49,232 bases of DNA from Lachnoclostridium sp. (GTDB lineage Bacteria > Bacillota > Clostridia > Lachnospirales > Lachnospiraceae), in the NCBI GenBank assembly GCA_023664665.1, contig JAMPEY010000023.1, positions 1 to 49,232 on the forward strand, written 5' to 3'. This document shows, one piece after another, positions 49,230-49,232 of this stretch. Position 1 is the stretch's first letter; the number at the start of each line of letters is the position of its first letter. The notes under the pieces were generated by a model. The model was not told the DNA's origin. It was given only the letters and a program-made list of their open reading frames with translations, and did no database searches. A program made the position numbers and the translations under genes.

Positions 49230-49232
49230 ACG

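Noticed and set aside
1..49232. CRISPR array
   Set aside because: No regularly spaced short direct repeats or cas-like genes were seen on either strand.

Overview
The window looks like a chromosomal segment of a Lachnospiraceae-type member of the Clostridia. Evidence: strong AGGAGG ribosome-binding sites, TTGACA/TATAAT promoters, a Spo0A-type DNA-binding domain, YuiD and DUF3048/YerB-like proteins, and a short holin-like peptide of a kind common in these genomes. This placement is inference from gene content; no rRNA is present.

Layout. Bases 1-1350 (minus strand) hold five tRNA genes (Lys, Glu, Glu, His, Tyr) with a small XRE-type regulator lodged between tRNA-Lys and the rest, and upstream a 49-residue ORF with its own promoter and terminator-like hairpin. 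Bases 1359-3381 are bounded by two near-identical copies of the 3' tail of guaA and carry yjdF with a structured leader, a GNAT acetyltransferase and a 34-residue holin-like peptide. This looks like the remnant of an element integrated at the guaA 3' end. Then come guaA, a divergent orphan FliD-like gene and a second XRE regulator.

Bases 7051-17266 (minus) form one tightly packed operon for cell-surface glycosylation: three family 2 glycosyltransferases of the polyprenyl-phosphate-sugar type, three multi-spanning membrane proteins (one DUF6020-like), a DegT aminotransferase, a GNAT acetyltransferase and a FAD-dependent oxidoreductase.

Bases 17374-45759 are a second, larger polysaccharide locus bracketed by two 169-bp, 96% identical, inverted and highly folded repeats. 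Each repeat carries extended -10 promoters reading inward. Inside are an initiating polyprenyl glycosylphosphotransferase, a Wzz-like chain-length protein, an EpsG/Wzy-like polymerase, several glycosyltransferases (one with two fused GT4 modules), a GH73-type glucosaminidase, an odd lipoprotein, two NDP-sugar 4,6-dehydratases (membrane CapD/PglF type and soluble PseB type), UDP-galactopyranose mutase, and the GDP-mannose branch (manC, manA, gmd). At the other end, on the plus strand, is a membrane glycosyltransferase-like protein fused to an SGNH hydrolase. No Wzx flippase, phosphomannomutase, tyrosine kinase or LytR-CpsA-Psr ligase is seen, so the pathway must be completed elsewhere.

The right flank holds a stand-alone Spo0A C-terminal domain, another polyprenyl-phosphate glycosyltransferase, a YuiD-like membrane protein and a DUF3048 lipoprotein that ends in a strong hairpin.

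Most promising for follow-up: the inverted promoter-bearing repeats framing the polysaccharide locus, the membrane GT/SGNH fusion, the tandem GT4 enzyme, the guaA-tail direct repeats, the recurrent leader hairpins in the glycan operons, and the orphan Spo0A effector domain.
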